64,000 bases of DNA from Sulfomarinibacter sp963741385. GTDB lineage: Bacteria > Acidobacteriota > Thermoanaerobaculia > Thermoanaerobaculales > Sulfomarinibacteraceae. The stretch lies in NCBI GenBank assembly GCA_963741385.1, contig CAVUHO010000014.1:186001-250000 (forward strand), read 5' to 3'. Of this stretch, positions 1 to 7,482 are shown in pieces. The position numbers and the translations under genes are program-made. How positions within the stretch are numbered: position 1 is the stretch's first letter; each line of letters begins with the position of its first letter. The notes under the pieces were generated by a model that saw nothing but the letters and a program-made list of their open reading frames with translations, was not told the origin of the DNA and did not search any database.

Positions 1-1278
1 CGGCATCATGGCGACGCCCTTTTTCGTCAGGCGGTGGGCGCCGTTGTGCTCCGCTGCCTCACGCTTGAGCCCCGCCACGTCGAAACGCCGCTCGACCTCG
101 GCGAACGCCCTCTGAGCGTGTCCCTGCTGGGCCATCATTCCGTAGGGGAATTGATCGCCCTCGGCGAGTAGATTCTGCCGCTGGATTTCCATCCGGTCGA
201 CGCCCAACTTGTCCGCCGCGCGCGTGATGGCGCTCTCGAAGACGTACATGGCCTGTGGTGCGCCGAACCCTCTGAATGCCGTGAACGGCGGCAGGTTGGT
301 GCGGCAGCTCAAGGCCGTAACGCGGACGTTCGGTACGTAATAGCTGCCGGTGGCGTGGAACAGGCTGCGCTCGAGGATCGCGGGCGACAGATCGGCGGCG
401 GCGCCGGCGTTTTGATAGTAGGTGGCTTCGTACGCGAGGATGCGGCCGTCGTCGGCGAGGCCGATTTTGAAATCAGAGGAGTAGGGATGCCGTTTGCCGG
501 TCATCCGCATGTCTTCGCCGCGTTCGAGCTCGATCCGCACCGGACGATTGAGGACGCGGGCGGCGAGGGCGGCGATGACCGCCCACGGGGTTGCCTGGTC
601 CTCCTTGCCGCCGAAGGCGCCGCCGAGCCTGGCGACATCCACCTCGATGGCATTCATGGGCAGGTCGAGCACCCGGGCCGCGATGCGCTGGACTGCGGTC
701 GGTGCCTGGGTGGAGGAGAGGATTCGCAGCTTTCCACCGCCCTGTGGCACCACCAGTGCGGCCTGGGTCTCGAGGTACAGGTGTTCCTGCCCGCCGGACT
801 CGGTCTGTCCTTCGACGACCACCCGGCAGGTGGCCCACGCGGTCTCGACGTCGCCGAGGGCAAAGGTCCGCGATGGGACGATGAGTTGGCCGGCCGCGGC
901 GGCTTGCCGGGGATCGAAGATGCCCGGCACCTCGTTGATTTCGAGCACGATGGCGGCTGCCGCCGCGCGCGCCCTGCGCGGCGTGTCGGCCGCGACGACG
1001 GCGATCGGCTGCCCGGCAAAGTGGACCTCGCCCTCGGCCAGCAGCGGCTCGTCCTGGATGATTCCACCGATCTGGTTGTCACCCGGAATGTCGGCGGCGG
1101 TCAGGATGCAGGCGACACCCTCCATGCCGGAAGCGGTCGAGGTGTCGAGCCGCACGATGCGGCCGTGGGCGACCGGCGAGGCCAACACAGCAGCGTGCAG
1201 ACACCCCGGCGGGTCGGGAAGATCGCCGACGAACAGCGACTCGCCGCGGGTGTGCGGGCCGATCTCGTGGTTGCTCAC
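1..1278 (-). CDS. xdhB: Xanthine dehydrogenase molybdenum-binding subunit, 3' part missing
   Basis: Large subunit of a xanthine dehydrogenase-type molybdenum hydroxylase, which would oxidise hypoxanthine or xanthine at the molybdopterin centre and pass electrons to the Fe-S/FAD subunit encoded upstream. Reading the minus strand gives a GTG start at 1278 (MSNHEIGPHTRGESLFVGD), then LGGAFGGKED and FTAFRGFGAPQAM, both typical of the family's cofactor-binding domain. The gene runs off the left edge of the window, so the C-terminal half, including the expected catalytic glutamate, is not visible. Its start overlaps the stop of the upstream subunit by four bases (GTGA), which indicates translational coupling. 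Another molybdenum hydroxylase (aldehyde oxidase type) is possible. Confidence 0.88.
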   Translation of the reverse strand, partial: MSNHEIGPHTRGESLFVGDLPDPPGCLHAAVLASPVAHGRIVRLDTSTASGMEGVACILTAADIPGDNQIGGIIQDEPLLAEGEVHFAGQPIAVVAADTPRRARAAAAAIVLEINEVPGIFDPRQAAAAGQLIVPSRTFALGDVETAWATCRVVVEGQTESGGQEHLYLETQAALVVPQGGGKLRILSSTQAPTAVQRIAARVLDLPMNAIEVDVARLGGAFGGKEDQATPWAVIAALAARVLNRPVRIELERGEDMRMTGKRHPYSSDFKIGLADDGRILAYEATYYQNAGAAADLSPAILERSLFHATGSYYVPNVRVTALSCRTNLPPFTAFRGFGAPQAMYVFESAITRAADKLGVDRMEIQRQNLLAEGDQFPYGMMAQQGHAQRAFAEVERRFDVAGLKREAAEHNGAHRLTKKGVAMMP

Positions 1279-2684
1279 GCGCGGGCCCCCGCGAACTGAT
1301 CGGCTTCGACCTGGAAGAGAACCTGGAAGTGTGCGAGCACGAGTTGGCCGAGCAGCAGTTTCTTGTACTCCGCCGAACCGCGGACGTCGCTGATGGGCGA
1401 GATTTCCGAACGGGCCGAGTCGGCCGCCGAGCGGGCGGTGGCAACCGTCGGCTCTCTGCCTTCGAGCATGGCCATGGTCTGCGTGAGTTTCATCGGGATC
1501 GGAGCCACGCCGCCGGCTGAAAGGTGGACGCCTGACAGCCGCCCGGCGTCGAGTTCGAGAGAGATGGCGGTGTTGACGCTGGCGATGTCGAGGTGGGTGC
1601 GCTTGCTGACCTTTTCGAAGTTGAACATCGTTCGGTTCCCGGGCGGCGTGAACCGGACCCACTCCACCAGTTCGGTGGGACGCAGATCGAGTTTCTTATA
1701 ACCGAGAAAGAACTCGTCAAGCGGCACGACCCGATGGTGCCCGTCCGCGACCAGCCCGACCCCGGCATCGAGGGCCAGCAGAATCATGGTCATGTCGCCG
1801 ATGGGGGAGGCGTTGACCAGGTTGCCGGCGATCGTGGCGCGGTTACGGATCGGCAGCGAGCCCATGAGCTCCATGGCGCGGTCGATCCCGCCTACGGTTG
1901 CGGCCAAAATCTCCGACTGTTTCATGTCTTCGGCGGTTGCGGTGGCTGCCAGGTACACGGCGTCGGCGTCTCTCCAGATCGCGGGCGCGGCGGGTCCGGG
2001 GACGATGAATACAGGGCCGTCCTCGAGCTCGTGCGGCCTCTGGACGTAGAGGTCGGTGCCGCCGCTGACGACGATCTGTGTGGGTGACGGCGGCTCGGTC
2101 GTCATCGGCGCTGTTTCCGGGAGCAAGTCGTCGACGTTCAGGAAGTAGTCTGGCAGGATCCTCTCCCGGACCAGGGCTTCGATCCGCGGTTCCAGCGGTT
2201 CAACGTGTCGGCTGAGAGCCGCGATCAGTTGGTCGATGGAGCGAGCGATGGATGCGTAGCCCGTGCACCGGCAGATATTGCCGGCTACGGCCTCGATGGC
2301 GTCGTTGGAGTTCCACCGCTCCGCTTCCAGCAGGTGGCCCGTCAGCGAGACGATGAATCCCGGGGTGCAGAAGCCGCACTGCGAGGCGCCACAGTCGACG
2401 AACGCTTGCTGAATCAAATTGAGGCGGCTTCGGTTGAGGCCTTCCACAGTGACCACGTGGCGCTCGGCGAGAGCTCCGAGCGGCACCAGACATGACGTTA
2501 CGACCTGGTAGTGGACGCGGTCGGTCAGCCGCCGGCCCACCAGCACCGCGCAGGAACCGCAATCACCTTCACGGCATGCATACTTGACGCCGGTCAGGTT
2601 CCGGTTGCGGCGCAGAAAATCCAGGGCCGGCATTCCCGGCGGGTGGTCGGTCTCCACTGATTGATCGTTGAGGGCGAACCGCAT
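1275..2684 (-). CDS. xdhA: Xanthine dehydrogenase small subunit (2Fe-2S plus FAD)
   Basis: Electron-transfer subunit of 469 residues joining an N-terminal ferredoxin-like domain to a C-terminal FAD domain. Two [2Fe-2S] cluster sites are visible: CREGDCGSCAVLVG near residue 38, then CGASQCGFCTPG and CRCTGY at about residues 98-142. The middle and C-terminal part has the look of CO dehydrogenase-type flavoproteins (TIAGNLVNASPIGD, SAGGVAPIPMK). The single-chain Fe-S/FAD arrangement with a separate molybdenum subunit is the usual bacterial XdhA/XdhB layout. It is the first gene of the pair; a diguanylate cyclase gene ends 37 bases upstream in the same direction, so the two could share a transcript. 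Confidence 0.9.
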   Translation of the reverse strand: MRFALNDQSVETDHPPGMPALDFLRRNRNLTGVKYACREGDCGSCAVLVGRRLTDRVHYQVVTSCLVPLGALAERHVVTVEGLNRSRLNLIQQAFVDCGASQCGFCTPGFIVSLTGHLLEAERWNSNDAIEAVAGNICRCTGYASIARSIDQLIAALSRHVEPLEPRIEALVRERILPDYFLNVDDLLPETAPMTTEPPSPTQIVVSGGTDLYVQRPHELEDGPVFIVPGPAAPAIWRDADAVYLAATATAEDMKQSEILAATVGGIDRAMELMGSLPIRNRATIAGNLVNASPIGDMTMILLALDAGVGLVADGHHRVVPLDEFFLGYKKLDLRPTELVEWVRFTPPGNRTMFNFEKVSKRTHLDIASVNTAISLELDAGRLSGVHLSAGGVAPIPMKLTQTMAMLEGREPTVATARSAADSARSEISPISDVRGSAEYKKLLLGQLVLAHFQVLFQVEADQFAGARA

Positions 2685-2721
2685 CGTATTTCCCTGAGAG
2701 GACGTCTCGACTGTCAGGGTA

Positions 2722-4911
2722 TCACGAGACCTGTTTGATTCCTCTCAGGAACTTCGAAAGCTCGGTGGTCGACAGCGGGCGGGCCAGATAGTAGCCCTGA
2801 CCGAAGTCGCATCCGAGATCCACCAGCTTCTGCATCTGCCCCTCGGTTTCGATCCCTTCGGCGACGACTTCGAAATTGAGGCCCTTGCCGAGACGAAGGA
2901 TGGCCTGGACGAGAGCGGCGGCGCCGTTGTCCTTTTCGATTTCGTCGACGAAGATCTTGTCGATCTTGACCACGTCGACCGGAAACCGGCGAAGATAGCT
3001 GAGCGATGAATAGCCGGTACCGAAGTCGTCGAGGGCCAGCCGAACGCCGAGGGACTTGATCGCCCGCAGCTTGCTTGCAGCCTGTTCCATGTCGTGCATG
3101 ATGACGCTCTCGGTGATCTCGAGAACGAGTTGGCTGGGTTCGATGCCGGACGCCTTGATGTCGGACGCCAGGTTCGAGACGAAGTCGGGCTCGTTCAGGG
3201 AATTGGGCGAAATATTGACGTGGGCGGCGGTAGGCTTACCGGCAAAAATCCCGGCGTTGAGTTCAACCACTTCGGCGCAGGTCCGTTGCAGCACCATGCG
3301 ATCGATGAGCGGCTGCAAACCGGCCTCCTCGGCCAACGGCACGAACGACATCGCGGACACCAGGCCCTTTTGCGGGTGGTGCCACCGCACCAAGGCTTCA
3401 AAACCGTGGACGGTCATGTCCGGGATGTGCATGAGCGGCTGGAAGTAGACGTCGAGCCCCTTGTCGTCGAGGGCGTTTCTGAGATCGTGTTCGAGATCGA
3501 GGCGGTCAAGGGCGGTCGAATGCATCGTCTGTTCAAATACCGCCACCTGGCCCTTGCCCTTGGCCTTGGCATGATGCAGTGCCGTCAGCGCGTTGCGGAC
3601 GACTTCCTCGGCCCCGACGTCGCTCGAATACTCGAGTGCAATCCCGACGCTGGCCGTAAAGCGCACCTCGCGCCCCTCGAGCGAAAAGGGTTTGTTGAGA
3701 TCGCCGAGAATCCGCTTGGCCGCTGCGGTCGCTTCGTCGGCATCGGACGCTTCGAGCAGAATTGCGAATTCGTCGCCGCCGAAGTGCGCTACCGAGTCGC
3801 CCATCCTCACGCTCGCGCGAAGCCGTTCAGCGAGCGTGATCAGGACCTGGTCGCCGGCGGTGTGGCCGAGGCTGTCGTTGACCCGTTTGAAGTCGTCGAG
3901 ATCCATAAAAAGAACCACCACCGCGTGACCGGGGGGGCGCCGGCGGGCGAGGGCGTTGCCGACCCGGTCGAAGAGGAGCGCCCGGTTGGGAAGCCCCGTC
4001 AGCGGATCGCGCATGACCCGGAGACCGCCGCGGTCGCTGCGCCGCCTCTGGAACTCGCCGGCCTGGGCGCGGGCGATGGCCTTGCCGGCCTGGCTGCCGA
4101 ACACGCTCATCGCTCTCAGGTGGCGCTCGGTGAACCTTCGCTCGGGGCTGGCATTGAGGTTGAGCACACCGATGAGGCGTTCGCCGTCGAGAAAGGGCAC
4201 GCACATGGCACATTCGGGTTGCGGCGTTTCGTCAGCATGGTGGTAGTGCTTCCAATCGAAAACGCCCATGATCAACATCGGCTCGTGGCTGGCGGCGACC
4301 TGGCCTGCGATGCCCTCGCTGATGGCGACCCGCGCTCCGCGCGCGGCACTGTTTCCGATGGACGAAACTGTGTGCAGTTCGTCCTCGCCTTGCAGGAGCA
4401 TGATGGAACCGCCCTGTGCCCCAAGGAGATCAAGACAGGACTCGAGCAGCGAGTCGAGCATCTGATTGAGGTCGACGCGTCCAAGCACGTCGTCTCCACC
4501 CTCGGTGAAGAGCTGGGCCTCGCGGACGGTGTTGGCGAGGGCGGTGGCGAGCACCTGCTCGTCCACGACCTCCTCGGTGAGCGACCGCAGTTCGATCTCT
4601 TTCTTGAATGCATAAATACTGAACAGGATGACCAGCGCCACGACGCCGAGAAACACCACGGCCCCGGAGGACCACGGGTGGATGTCAACCAGGCTGGCGA
4701 TCAACCCGAGCGTGAGCATGCTGACGGCCGACACCAGAAGAAACAGGGTGAGCGACCACATCTGGATCCGACGCTTCGAGATGGCCTCGAGACTCGGAGC
4801 GCTGGCGGCACGCAGACCGGTCACGGTTCCACCGCTGGGCTCACCTGTTTTCCGGGTCCGCGTCATCTCGGGCCTCAGACTTCGTTCGTACGGTTTGTGA
4901 TCAAACACCAC
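2722..4911 (-). CDS. Membrane GGDEF/EAL cyclic-di-GMP protein with GAF domain
   Basis: Signalling protein of 729 residues predicted to make or degrade cyclic di-GMP at the inner membrane. Domain order: two membrane segments at about residues 52-72 and 80-102, a GAF sensor at about 140-285, a GGDEF domain (DPLTGLPNRALLF; intact FGGDEFAILLE) and a C-terminal EAL domain (FEALVRWHHP; DDFGTGYSSLSYL; VVKIDKIFV). Both signature motifs are complete, so both cyclase and phosphodiesterase activities are possible; which dominates cannot be told from sequence. A second methionine at residue 16 (MTRTRK) is an alternative start. It is divergent from the YfcC-type transporter gene with about 110 bases between starts, but no functional link is evident. 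Confidence 0.9.
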   Translation of the reverse strand: MVFDHKPYERSLRPEMTRTRKTGEPSGGTVTGLRAASAPSLEAISKRRIQMWSLTLFLLVSAVSMLTLGLIASLVDIHPWSSGAVVFLGVVALVILFSIYAFKKEIELRSLTEEVVDEQVLATALANTVREAQLFTEGGDDVLGRVDLNQMLDSLLESCLDLLGAQGGSIMLLQGEDELHTVSSIGNSAARGARVAISEGIAGQVAASHEPMLIMGVFDWKHYHHADETPQPECAMCVPFLDGERLIGVLNLNASPERRFTERHLRAMSVFGSQAGKAIARAQAGEFQRRRSDRGGLRVMRDPLTGLPNRALLFDRVGNALARRRPPGHAVVVLFMDLDDFKRVNDSLGHTAGDQVLITLAERLRASVRMGDSVAHFGGDEFAILLEASDADEATAAAKRILGDLNKPFSLEGREVRFTASVGIALEYSSDVGAEEVVRNALTALHHAKAKGKGQVAVFEQTMHSTALDRLDLEHDLRNALDDKGLDVYFQPLMHIPDMTVHGFEALVRWHHPQKGLVSAMSFVPLAEEAGLQPLIDRMVLQRTCAEVVELNAGIFAGKPTAAHVNISPNSLNEPDFVSNLASDIKASGIEPSQLVLEITESVIMHDMEQAASKLRAIKSLGVRLALDDFGTGYSSLSYLRRFPVDVVKIDKIFVDEIEKDNGAAALVQAILRLGKGLNFEVVAEGIETEGQMQKLVDLGCDFGQGYYLARPLSTTELSKFLRGIKQVS

Positions 4912-4994
4912 GACTGGTCAGGGTTCAAACCCTTACTAAAAGACTATCACAGGGGTACTTCGCGAAAGTGGCGCAGGTTGAAGACCGGGCGGAC

Positions 4995-5016
4995 TATAAT
5001 CCCGGCAGCCGGAGGG
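4995..5016 (+). promoter_or_regulatory. -10 element and ribosome-binding site of the yfcC-type gene
   Basis: A perfect TATAAT lies at 4995-5000 and GGAGGG at 5011-5016, five bases before the GTG start at 5022. No good -35 hexamer is found at 16-18 bases; the nearest TTGAAG is only 11 bases away. The -10 call is therefore tentative, and it implies a very short 5' leader. The Shine-Dalgarno sequence is what fixes the GTG as start. Confidence 0.4.
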
Positions 5017-5021
5017 TATAA

Positions 5022-6410
5022 GTGTTCAAAAGAGTCCCGGATGTGTATGTCATCGTCTGCTCACTGATCCTGGTGGCCTCTGTGGCGACGTGGTTCGTGC
5101 CCGGCGGTGCCTTCGATCGTCAAAAAGTGGACCGCGGTGGGGTCGAGGCCGAGGTCGTGGTGCCCGGTTCCTTCCACTTCGAAGACTCCCGGCCGCAGGT
5201 GCTCGAGGTCTTCACCGCACCCATCAACGGTGCCCTGCGGCTGGCCAACATCATCTTTTTCATTTTCATGGTCGGTGGATCCTTCTACGTGCTCAACGAG
5301 ACCCAGGCCATCGCGGCCGGGATCCACCACCTGGTCAGGCTGTTGAAGGGGCGGGAGTTTCTGGTCATCCCCACGGTCATGACGGTGTTCTCGCTGTTCG
5401 GCGCCACGTTCGGGATGTGTGAGGAGGCCATTCCATTCGTCCTCATCTTCGTGCCGCTGGCCCTGGCGCTGGGCTATGACTCGATCGTCGGGGTGAGCCT
5501 CACCTTCCTCGCCGCCGGGGTGGGTTTCGCCGGCGCCTTTCTGAACCCGTTCACGGTGCAGATCGCACAGGGCATCGCCGGCATCCAGCCGGTTTCGGGC
5601 TGGGGCTACCGCCTCGTGGTCTGGTTCATTGCCACCGGGGCGACGATCACCTGGGTGATGGTGTATGCGGCCAGGGTCAAGGCCGACCCGGTTCGCAGCC
5701 CGATGTTCGAGCTCGACACGATCCGCCGGCAGGAGGTGCTCGCGCAACAGCAGGCGGTGACCGAGATGACCCTTCGCCGGGCAATCTGTCTCGCCATCCT
5801 GCTCGGCGGCGTGGTCGTGATGATCGTCGGCGTCGTGGTTTTCAAGTGGTACATCATCGAGCTCACGGGGTTGTTCCTGGCCATGGGTCTGACCGCTGGC
5901 GTGGTCTCCGGCATGAGCGCCAATGATCTCGCGAAGACATTCGTCAACGGCTGCCGGGACATCGCGGGTGCTGCCCTGATTGTCGGATTTGCGGGGGGCA
6001 TCGTCGTGATTCTCGAGGCCGGCAACATCATGGACACCATCCTGTGGGGGATGAGCTCGGTGACCTCGCAGCTGCCCGGCGTCGTCACCGCCCAGGTGAT
6101 GTACCTGATGCAGCTGTGTGTAAACTTCTTCATCCCGTCTGGCTCGACCCAGGCGGCGCTGGTGATGCCGATCATGGCGCCGCTCGCCGAGCTGTCGGGG
6201 ATCACCCCGCAGACCGCGGTGCTGGCCTACCAGTTCGGCGACGGCTTTTCCAACATGATCATTCCGACCTCCGGCGTTACGGTCGGGACTCTGGCCATGG
6301 CGAGGATCCCCTACGAGAAGTGGTTCCGTTGGAACCTGCCGATGCAGGGGATGTTCATCCTGATGTCGCTTCTCTTTCTGGTCTGGCCGGTCCTGACACA
6401 TTGGCAGTGA
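5022..6410 (+). CDS. YfcC-family (DcuC-like) membrane transporter
   Basis: Polytopic inner-membrane protein of 462 residues with about 11-12 hydrophobic segments. It resembles the YfcC / C4-dicarboxylate anaerobic carrier family, whose members are annotated as basic amino-acid antiporters or dicarboxylate carriers. Family-like stretches include ATWFVPGGAFDR near the N-terminus, FGMCEEAIPFVLIFVPLALA, the conserved NPFTVQIAQGIAGIQP, and the C-terminal FIPSGSTQAALVMPIMAPLA. Length is normal and the frame is intact. It converges on an RpiR-type regulator only 18 bases away and lies next to peptidase genes. That suggests, but does not show, a role in importing amino acids or small peptides. Substrate cannot be assigned. 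Confidence 0.85.
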   Translation: MFKRVPDVYVIVCSLILVASVATWFVPGGAFDRQKVDRGGVEAEVVVPGSFHFEDSRPQVLEVFTAPINGALRLANIIFFIFMVGGSFYVLNETQAIAAGIHHLVRLLKGREFLVIPTVMTVFSLFGATFGMCEEAIPFVLIFVPLALALGYDSIVGVSLTFLAAGVGFAGAFLNPFTVQIAQGIAGIQPVSGWGYRLVVWFIATGATITWVMVYAARVKADPVRSPMFELDTIRRQEVLAQQQAVTEMTLRRAICLAILLGGVVVMIVGVVVFKWYIIELTGLFLAMGLTAGVVSGMSANDLAKTFVNGCRDIAGAALIVGFAGGIVVILEAGNIMDTILWGMSSVTSQLPGVVTAQVMYLMQLCVNFFIPSGSTQAALVMPIMAPLAELSGITPQTAVLAYQFGDGFSNMIIPTSGVTVGTLAMARIPYEKWFRWNLPMQGMFILMSLLFLVWPVLTHWQ

Positions 6411-6415
6411 AACGA

Positions 6416-6436
6416 GACGTTCGAACGTTCAACGTC
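6416..6436. other. Palindrome between convergent genes
   Basis: A perfect 12-base palindrome ACGTTCGAACGT (6417-6428) is nested in the longer inverted pair GACGTT / AACGTC (6416-6421 with 6431-6436). It fills the short gap between the convergent transporter and regulator genes and overlaps the regulator's stop codon. It may act as a bidirectional transcription stop, although it lacks a T-run; a protein-binding site is an alternative. Confidence 0.35.
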
Positions 6437-7328
6437 TTGAAGGCAGCACGTCCTGATCGTCGTCCAACACTCGGTTGATCCTCGACAGGGCGGCGATGGA
6501 CTCCTCGCGGTGGCGGGTGGCAATTTCGGTGGCCAGGGCGTTGAGCAGCACGGTCACCGCCGCGACGGCGTTGGTGAACATCATGTTGTCGCTCTTGACC
6601 GGCAGGGTCCAGGTGGCGAGCTTCGCCGCCGGGGCGGTGACCCGGTCGGTGACCGCAACGGTCCGGATCCCCAGGCCCCGTGCAGCCGCGAGCATGTCCA
6701 GACCCTGGCGGGAATACGGGGGGAGAGAAAAGACCATCAGAACATCGGTCGGGACCGCCGCCACGAGCTGTTCCAGTGGCGAGGAGAATCTGGTCGACAG
6801 GTGGTGGGTCCTCAGGCCGATTTGCAGCAGGGTGTAAGCGGCAAGCTCCGCGAGGTGGGCGGAGACGCCCATCCCGAACGTCGAGACCGAAGACGCCTCG
6901 AACAGCGCTTCACCGACCTCTGCAAAAAGCGTGCGGTCGAGTGCCTCTACCGTTCGCCGGATATTCGAAGTCTCGAGATCGGCAACCGAAGCGAAGATGT
7001 CGTCGGCGATGACCTCCGGGGCTTCGCCGTCGCCGAGCTTGAGGTGGTCCTGGAGAATGTCGACCAACTCCATCTTGAGTTCCGAAAACCCCGGATACCC
7101 GAGGCGCTGCGCAAACCGGACAACGGTGGCTTCGGAAACGTCGACCCGTCGTGCGAGTTCCGGTATCGACAGAAAAGGCACCGTTGTCAGGTGTTCGAGC
7201 ACGTACTCGGCGATGGATCGTTGTTGGCGGGGGAGATCGGCGGCCCGCCGGGTCACCAGCGATCGGAAGTCGTTTTCGGTGGCCCTCTTCTTCATCGCTT
7301 CTCCCACCTCGGTTGTCGGTTTCAACAT
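6429..7328 (-). CDS. RpiR-family transcriptional regulator (HTH plus SIS domain)
   Basis: DNA-binding regulator of 299 residues. The N-terminal 80 residues form an RpiR-type helix-turn-helix (SIPELARRVDVSEATVVRFA followed by QRLGYPGFSELK). The C-terminal part (about 130-270) is a SIS sugar-isomerase fold used by the family to bind phosphosugar-type effectors (VSTFGMGVSAHLAE; LMVFSLPPYSRQG). It is divergent from the TonB-dependent receptor gene and convergent with the YfcC transporter gene, so it is well placed to control either or both. A palindrome over the receptor promoter (7406-7418) is a candidate operator. Effector is unknown; the peptidase neighbours suggest it may not be a sugar. Confidence 0.87.
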   Translation of the reverse strand: MLKPTTEVGEAMKKRATENDFRSLVTRRAADLPRQQRSIAEYVLEHLTTVPFLSIPELARRVDVSEATVVRFAQRLGYPGFSELKMELVDILQDHLKLGDGEAPEVIADDIFASVADLETSNIRRTVEALDRTLFAEVGEALFEASSVSTFGMGVSAHLAELAAYTLLQIGLRTHHLSTRFSSPLEQLVAAVPTDVLMVFSLPPYSRQGLDMLAAARGLGIRTVAVTDRVTAPAAKLATWTLPVKSDNMMFTNAVAAVTVLLNALATEIATRHREESIAALSRINRVLDDDQDVLPSRR

Positions 7329-7377
7329 ACTGCCCTCGCGTGTGGTTTCGCAAGAACAACGTGGTTTCAGCCCGGTG

Positions 7378-7418
7378 TTGACAGGGTGCCGCGTGGGACC
7401 TATCTTATCAAAATGATA
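7378..7418 (+). promoter_or_regulatory. Promoter of the TonB receptor gene with overlapping operator-like palindrome
   Basis: TTGACA at 7378-7383 and TATCTT at 7401-7406 are separated by exactly 17 bases, a strong sigma70-type match. The palindrome TATCA-AAA-TGATA (7406-7418) overlaps the end of the -10 hexamer, and a wider CTATC/GATAG pair (7400-7404 with 7415-7419) encloses it. A repressor bound here would occlude RNA polymerase; the divergent RpiR-type regulator is the obvious candidate. Confidence 0.6.
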
Positions 7419-7482
7419 GCAGCGGTTTCATTTAAGATTAATTATGAATGAAAATTTTCTTAGGCCGGAAGGAGTTGGAATC

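Noticed and set aside
3094..5067. Long plus-strand frame opposite the GGDEF/EAL gene
   Set aside because: It mirrors the real gene, shows no domain and no ribosome-binding site; GC-rich DNA leaves antisense frames open.
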